A stretch of DNA of 64,000 nt from Paenibacillus massiliensis subsp. panacisoli DSM 21345. Its GTDB lineage: Bacteria; Bacillota; Bacilli; Paenibacillales; Paenibacillaceae. The position numbers and the translations under genes are program-made. Positions within the stretch are counted from its first letter, which is position 1. Every line of letters begins with the position of its first letter. The notes under the pieces are model-generated. The model was not told where the DNA came from, did no database searches, and saw nothing but the letters and a program-made list of their open reading frames with translations. The stretch spans positions 248,001 to 312,000 of the forward strand of contig NZ_AUFO01000009.1 of NCBI RefSeq assembly GCF_000426545.1. Reading direction: 5' to 3'. Below, in pieces: positions 60,628 through 64,000 of this stretch.

Positions 60628-61509
60628 CTATCCCTCCTCCTTGATCGCCAGCCGCTGGATTAAGGTGACGACGATGACGATCAACAGCAGCACGACCGCC
60701 ATGGCTGAGGCCAGCCCGAATTTATCATATTTGAAGGCCACATCGACGGTCTGAATGACGAAGGTCTTGCTACCGTTGGAGCCTCCCGTCATGATGTACG
60801 GAATATCAAAGGCACTGATGGCCCCACTGATGGCCAGAATCAGATTCAGCTGGAGAATTCGCTTGATGCTGGGCAGAATGATATGCACGAACTGATGCCA
60901 GCGACTCGCTCCATCAATATCCGAGGCCTCATAGATATCACTAGAGATCGAGGAGATCGCACCCAGGAAGATGATGAAATTAAATCCCATATACCGCCAC
61001 ACCGAGGTACCTGCCAGCGAGATATTGATAATATCCGGATTGCCCAGCCACAGCTGTACATACTGCCCTAATCCGACGGCTTGCAGGAAGGTATCCAGCG
61101 TGCCATCTGGCTTGAAGAAGAAGAGGAAGATGAAGCCGATGGCTACTCCGTTCATCAGATAAGGGAAGAACAATACGCCTTTGAAGAAATTTTTGAGACG
61201 CGTCCTGAAGGTGAGTATGGTGGCAAAGTAGAGTGCCAGCCCCATCTGTACGAAGGTAGCTACGAAATAATACAGACTGACCTTGAATACCACGAAGTAA
61301 TCCGGGTCTGTGAAGATGGTCTTGTAATTGTCCAGGCCCACGAAATTCATGGATTTGCGCAAGCCATTCCAATCGGTGAAGCTGTATTTGAACATATTGA
61401 ACACTGGAAGATAGGCAAAGGTTAACAGCAAGGCTATGGGCACCAGGGAGAACAACACAATAATGAACCTTCTCTGGGCCGAGTAGCTTAATTCAGAAAA
61501 TTTGAACAT
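60628..61509 (-). CDS. ABC sugar permease, MalF type
   Basis: 293-residue permease with six predicted helices; the family opening FIIVLFSLVPIALLLTFAYLPVFNMFKYSFTDWNG and the EAA loop YEASDIDGASRWHQFVHIILPSIKRILQL are clear. It is directly after the binding-protein gene (42 bases) and directly before the MalG-type gene. It forms the membrane channel with it. Confidence 0.94.
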   Translation of the reverse strand: MFKFSELSYSAQRRFIIVLFSLVPIALLLTFAYLPVFNMFKYSFTDWNGLRKSMNFVGLDNYKTIFTDPDYFVVFKVSLYYFVATFVQMGLALYFATILTFRTRLKNFFKGVLFFPYLMNGVAIGFIFLFFFKPDGTLDTFLQAVGLGQYVQLWLGNPDIINISLAGTSVWRYMGFNFIIFLGAISSISSDIYEASDIDGASRWHQFVHIILPSIKRILQLNLILAISGAISAFDIPYIMTGGSNGSKTFVIQTVDVAFKYDKFGLASAMAVVLLLIVIVVTLIQRLAIKEEG

Positions 61510-61551
61510 GACACACCTCCAAGGCCCTTTCTTAAAATCAGCCTCTGAATG

Positions 61552-62865
61552 CTACTGGGCCATCACTTTAGCCCGTGCCTTCACCCAATCGTCATTCAGC
61601 TTCTTCATGATATCGTCGAATGACTCGCTGCGATTGCCGATCGCGGCTTCAATAATAAGCTTCTTGAAATCAGGCTGCCACAGACCAATCTCTGCTTCCT
61701 TATCAATCTGGTCTACCAGCCCTTCCTGTCCTTCATCGGCAGGCGTGATCATCTCGAACTTCACCCCGGTCTTGCCGTACTCCTCCAGAATGGCTGGCAG
61801 CTCTGAGCCCACTACGGGACTGACACTGCCCGCTTGCTCTGTCGCATAGTTCGATTCGTTCGTGAACCATTCCACCCACGCCTTGGCTGCTGCCTTGTTC
61901 TTGCTATTGACGTTCACGCCCAGATTATAATCAGCTGCCAATGGCACGATGACCTCAGGGGCATCTGTAGGGAACGGCATGAATCCAATGTCGTCCGGGT
62001 TATCCGCCAGGCCTTTGATCTGGTCAATCGCCCAGGAGCCCAGAATCATCGTAGCGATCTTGCCCTGAGCCATGTCAGCCTTGGATTGCTCCCAGTCGGT
62101 AGTCATGGGATCTCGTTCGATGAGACCAGCCTTGGCGGTGTCATACATGACCTTATACAGCTGGTAATGCGGTTGGCCAGGCACAAAATTATCATCGCTG
62201 TTCGGCTGCGTAACATTCACATAGTCCGGATCGCCGGCAACCGTGGTAAGATCAGCCTCCCATTGGGTCAGCGCCCAGCCTGATGCATAATTCGTAAACA
62301 AAGGTACAGCCTCTGTCCGATCCTTGACCTGCTGCAGCGCGGCTTGGAATTGCTCGAACTTCTGTGGCAGCTCCGTAATTCCCGCGTTCTCGAATACTTT
62401 CTTGTTATAGATCACTCCCGAGTAGGTCATCGCAATCGGAATACCATACACCTTGTTCTCCACCATTCGCTCCTCGATACCTGTATACTTCGATTTCATT
62501 TCATCGTATGAGCCGAGGGGCTCGAAGAAATCAGGGATGTCAGCAATCGGAATGCTGGTAGGAATAAGGAGGACATCTCCATAATCATCGGTACTCATCC
62601 GAATCTTGATCTGTCCTTCATAGTCTGCGAGTGCTTGAAAATTCACCTTCACGTTCGGATATTGCTCATTGAATTTCTGGGCGTATTCCTTGAACACCGT
62701 ATCTACAATATCCGTACGCTGCGTAATGACCGTAATCTCACCCTTCATATCCTGAGGATCGGTACTCTCAGGCTGTTCGGCTCCCTGGCTTCCCGAGCAG
62801 CCTGCCAGCAATCCGATGACAAGCAAGAAGGCTAGAAACGGCATGATTCGTTGAACACACTTCAT
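61552..62865 (-). CDS. Extracellular sugar-binding lipoprotein
   Basis: 437 residues, family 1 solute-binding protein. The signal peptide (MPFLAFLLVIGLLAGC) has lipobox LAGC, and a Ser/Glu-rich linker tethers the protein to the membrane. The binding fold includes GEITVITQRTDIVDTVFKEYAQKFNEQYPNVKVNFQ, YGIPIAMTYSGVIYNKKVFENAGI and MILGSWAIDQIKG. It is the first gene of the operon behind a candidate repressor site. Ligand is inferred from the operon: beta-1,4-mannooligosaccharides or mannosyl-glucosides. Confidence 0.93.
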   Translation of the reverse strand: MKCVQRIMPFLAFLLVIGLLAGCSGSQGAEQPESTDPQDMKGEITVITQRTDIVDTVFKEYAQKFNEQYPNVKVNFQALADYEGQIKIRMSTDDYGDVLLIPTSIPIADIPDFFEPLGSYDEMKSKYTGIEERMVENKVYGIPIAMTYSGVIYNKKVFENAGITELPQKFEQFQAALQQVKDRTEAVPLFTNYASGWALTQWEADLTTVAGDPDYVNVTQPNSDDNFVPGQPHYQLYKVMYDTAKAGLIERDPMTTDWEQSKADMAQGKIATMILGSWAIDQIKGLADNPDDIGFMPFPTDAPEVIVPLAADYNLGVNVNSKNKAAAKAWVEWFTNESNYATEQAGSVSPVVGSELPAILEEYGKTGVKFEMITPADEGQEGLVDQIDKEAEIGLWQPDFKKLIIEAAIGNRSESFDDIMKKLNDDWVKARAKVMAQ

Positions 62866-62890
62866 TATCCTGACCCCTCTCCATAATCGA

Positions 62891-62902
62891 AGTTATCGTT
62901 AA
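62891..62902 (-). promoter_or_regulatory. Candidate operator AGTTATCGTTAA
   Basis: Exact reverse complement of the 12-mer at 63030-63041. It lies 26 bases upstream of the binding-protein start. The AACGATAA core is typical of LacI/GntR-type repressor sites. Confidence 0.6.
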
Positions 62903-62924
62903 GCTTACGAATTAGATTCTAGAA

Positions 62925-62938
62925 TGGCAACGCTTACT
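62925..62938 (+). promoter_or_regulatory. cre-like site in the divergent mannoside promoter
   Basis: TGGCAACGCTTACT matches 12 of 14 positions of the CcpA consensus TGWAARCGYTWNCW. It suggests catabolite repression of both divergent units. The remaining 62866-63063 region is AT-rich without a gene. Confidence 0.45.
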
Positions 62939-63029
62939 TGTCAATTATTACTGCATAAATAAATATATTTTTATTTAAATAGAATGAATTGACACCTCAA
63001 TAATCTCTAATTATTATAATCTTGTAAAG

Positions 63030-63041
63030 TTAACGATAACT
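63030..63041 (+). promoter_or_regulatory. Candidate operator TTAACGATAACT
   Basis: Exact reverse complement of 62891-62902. The GTTAACGATAAC core is nearly palindromic. It lies 23 bases before the epimerase start, so one regulator could shut off both directions. Confidence 0.6.
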
Positions 63042-63063
63042 ATATAAATCAAGGAGGTGCTTC

Positions 63064-64000
63064 ATGCTGCAAGATGTGACAGCCGAGCTTCGTAGCGAAT
63101 GGACGCAGCATATATTGCCGTTCTGGTCTAGGCTTAAGGATGAACGTCATGGCGGCTTCTATGGGAAGGTACATGTGGACCTGAAGACAGATCACGATGC
63201 TCCCAAGGGCGGCATCGCTACATCACGCCTGTTGTGGACGTTCTCCGCTGCTTATCGGACGACAGGCCTTCAAGCCCACAGAGAGCTGGCAGACCATGCT
63301 TATCTGTATCTCACACAGCATTTGCTGGACCGGGAATATGGAGGGATTTACTGGATGAGCAGCTATGACGGATTGCCATCGGATACCCGCAAGCATATTT
63401 ATGCTCAAGCCTTTGCGATCTATGCTCTAAGTGAGTATGTTCGCGCTACAGGCTCGAAGGCAGCTCTGCAGGAGGCACAGGCGCTCTTCCAGCTCATAGA
63501 GCGCAAGGGATATGACGCCACGAATCAGGCCTATCGCGAGGAATTTGACCGAGGCTGGCAAGAGCAGCCTAACGAGATGCTTAGCGAGAATGGCGTCATG
63601 GCCGAGATCACAATGAATACCCATATTCACGTACTGGAGGCATATACCAATCTCTACCGGGTGTGGCCTGACCCCGCTATACGCCAAGCACTGGAGCAGC
63701 TGCTCACTGTAATGCACGAACGCATCTATGACTCAGAGGAACGCCGGCTTGGTGTGTTCTTCGACAAGCAGTGGAACCCTCTGCTGGACCTGACTTCCTT
63801 CGGGCATGACATTGAAGCCAGCTGGCTGATCGACGATACGCTGAAGACGTTGGGACTGGAGCAATCAATATATGCAGATATGGTTGCCGCCTTGGCCTAT
63901 AGGGTAGCGGAGAGTGCCATCCAGAGCGATGGCTCCCTGATCAATGAGCAGGAGGGCAGCAGACGTGACCTTTCTCGGATCTGGTGGGTACAGGCGGAGG
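63064..64000 (+). CDS. AGE-family epimerase, cellobiose 2-epimerase-like (partial at window end)
   Basis: At least 312 residues are visible; the frame runs off the right edge without a stop. It has the (alpha/alpha) barrel of the AGE/cellobiose-2-epimerase family. Marks: LPFWSRLKDERHGGFYGKVHVD, the helical YAQAFAIYALSEY, NTHIHVLEAYTNLYRVW and SFGHDIEASWLIDD, which contain the conserved active-site His residues. AAGGAGGTG precedes the ATG. It would convert beta-1,4-mannobiose to mannosyl-glucose for the GH130 enzyme. Divergent from the transport operon with shared candidate operators. Confidence 0.9.
   Translation, partial: MLQDVTAELRSEWTQHILPFWSRLKDERHGGFYGKVHVDLKTDHDAPKGGIATSRLLWTFSAAYRTTGLQAHRELADHAYLYLTQHLLDREYGGIYWMSSYDGLPSDTRKHIYAQAFAIYALSEYVRATGSKAALQEAQALFQLIERKGYDATNQAYREEFDRGWQEQPNEMLSENGVMAEITMNTHIHVLEAYTNLYRVWPDPAIRQALEQLLTVMHERIYDSEERRLGVFFDKQWNPLLDLTSFGHDIEASWLIDDTLKTLGLEQSIYADMVAALAYRVAESAIQSDGSLINEQEGSRRDLSRIWWVQAE

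Noticed and set aside
1-64000. CRISPR arrays, rRNA and tRNA genes, intact insertion sequences, phage or conjugation genes
   Set aside because: No regularly spaced repeats, tRNA-like cloverleaf or rRNA core sequences, and no intact transposase, integrase or phage structural gene were seen.

Overview
The window looks like chromosomal DNA of a Paenibacillus-like Gram-positive, spore-forming bacterium. The base composition is moderate, ribosome binding sites are strong AGGAGG types, and starts are a mix of ATG, GTG and TTG. The gene content also fits: LacI, AraC and CcpA-style carbohydrate control, a Spo0E-like phosphatase, flavodiiron/rubredoxin genes, several ECF sigma/anti-sigma pairs and a mannan-oligosaccharide locus. 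No rRNA, tRNA, CRISPR array or intact mobile element was seen. Only an eroded IS110-type remnant is present, near 30.4-30.9 kb.

Layout. 0-5.1 kb: acetyltransferase, two MFS transporters and a winged-helix regulator. 5.5-14.5 kb: hexuronate/pectin catabolism (kduI-kdgA-kduD opposite kdgK, plus kdgR), interrupted by a GH42 beta-galactosidase with a divergent AraC regulator and a degraded AraC copy. 14.6-21 kb: MFS exporter and a chemotaxis block in which an orphan BMP-type binding lipoprotein sits between two chemoreceptors. 21.3-24.9 kb: flavodiiron protein, rubredoxin reductase-like enzyme, rubredoxin and an Fe-S FNR-like regulator with an FNR box. 25-34 kb: accessory-looking stretch with small and unknown genes, a Spo0E-like protein beside a receiver lacking its phospho-Asp, the IS remnant, and an XRE-TPR regulator whose 3' end overlaps a 41-codon export-type peptide gene. 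34-52 kb: DUF2252 protein, three ECF sigma/anti-sigma pairs, MATE pump, secreted unknowns, AcuI-type reductase, VOC enzymes, FMN reductase, and a GAF kinase/NarL-type regulator pair. 52-57 kb: LspA, nucleoside hydrolase, ABC-F protein with a leader ORF and terminator, SUKH/HEAT-like protein. 57.7-64 kb: mannooligosaccharide uptake and phosphorolysis operon divergent from a cellobiose-2-epimerase-like gene cut by the window end.

How the genes work together. KdgR probably controls both its own gene and the kdu/kdg cluster, because the 11-mer TAACGTTTTAT occurs at both promoters. The 57.7-64 kb locus has everything needed to import beta-mannosides, deacetylate them, epimerise the reducing end and split the product with phosphate. 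A 12-bp operator is repeated in opposite orientation in its divergent promoter region. The ECF unit at 47-49.5 kb has two matching promoter-like elements (TGkCACATT-N15-CGTA), one before a secreted paralogue of the anti-sigma outer domain and one before the sigma gene.

The most novel-looking item is the XRE-TPR regulator and overlapping peptide cassette (32.4-34.0 kb), which has the organisation of an RRNPP-type peptide quorum-sensing system. All functional statements are inferred from sequence patterns; no database search was run.
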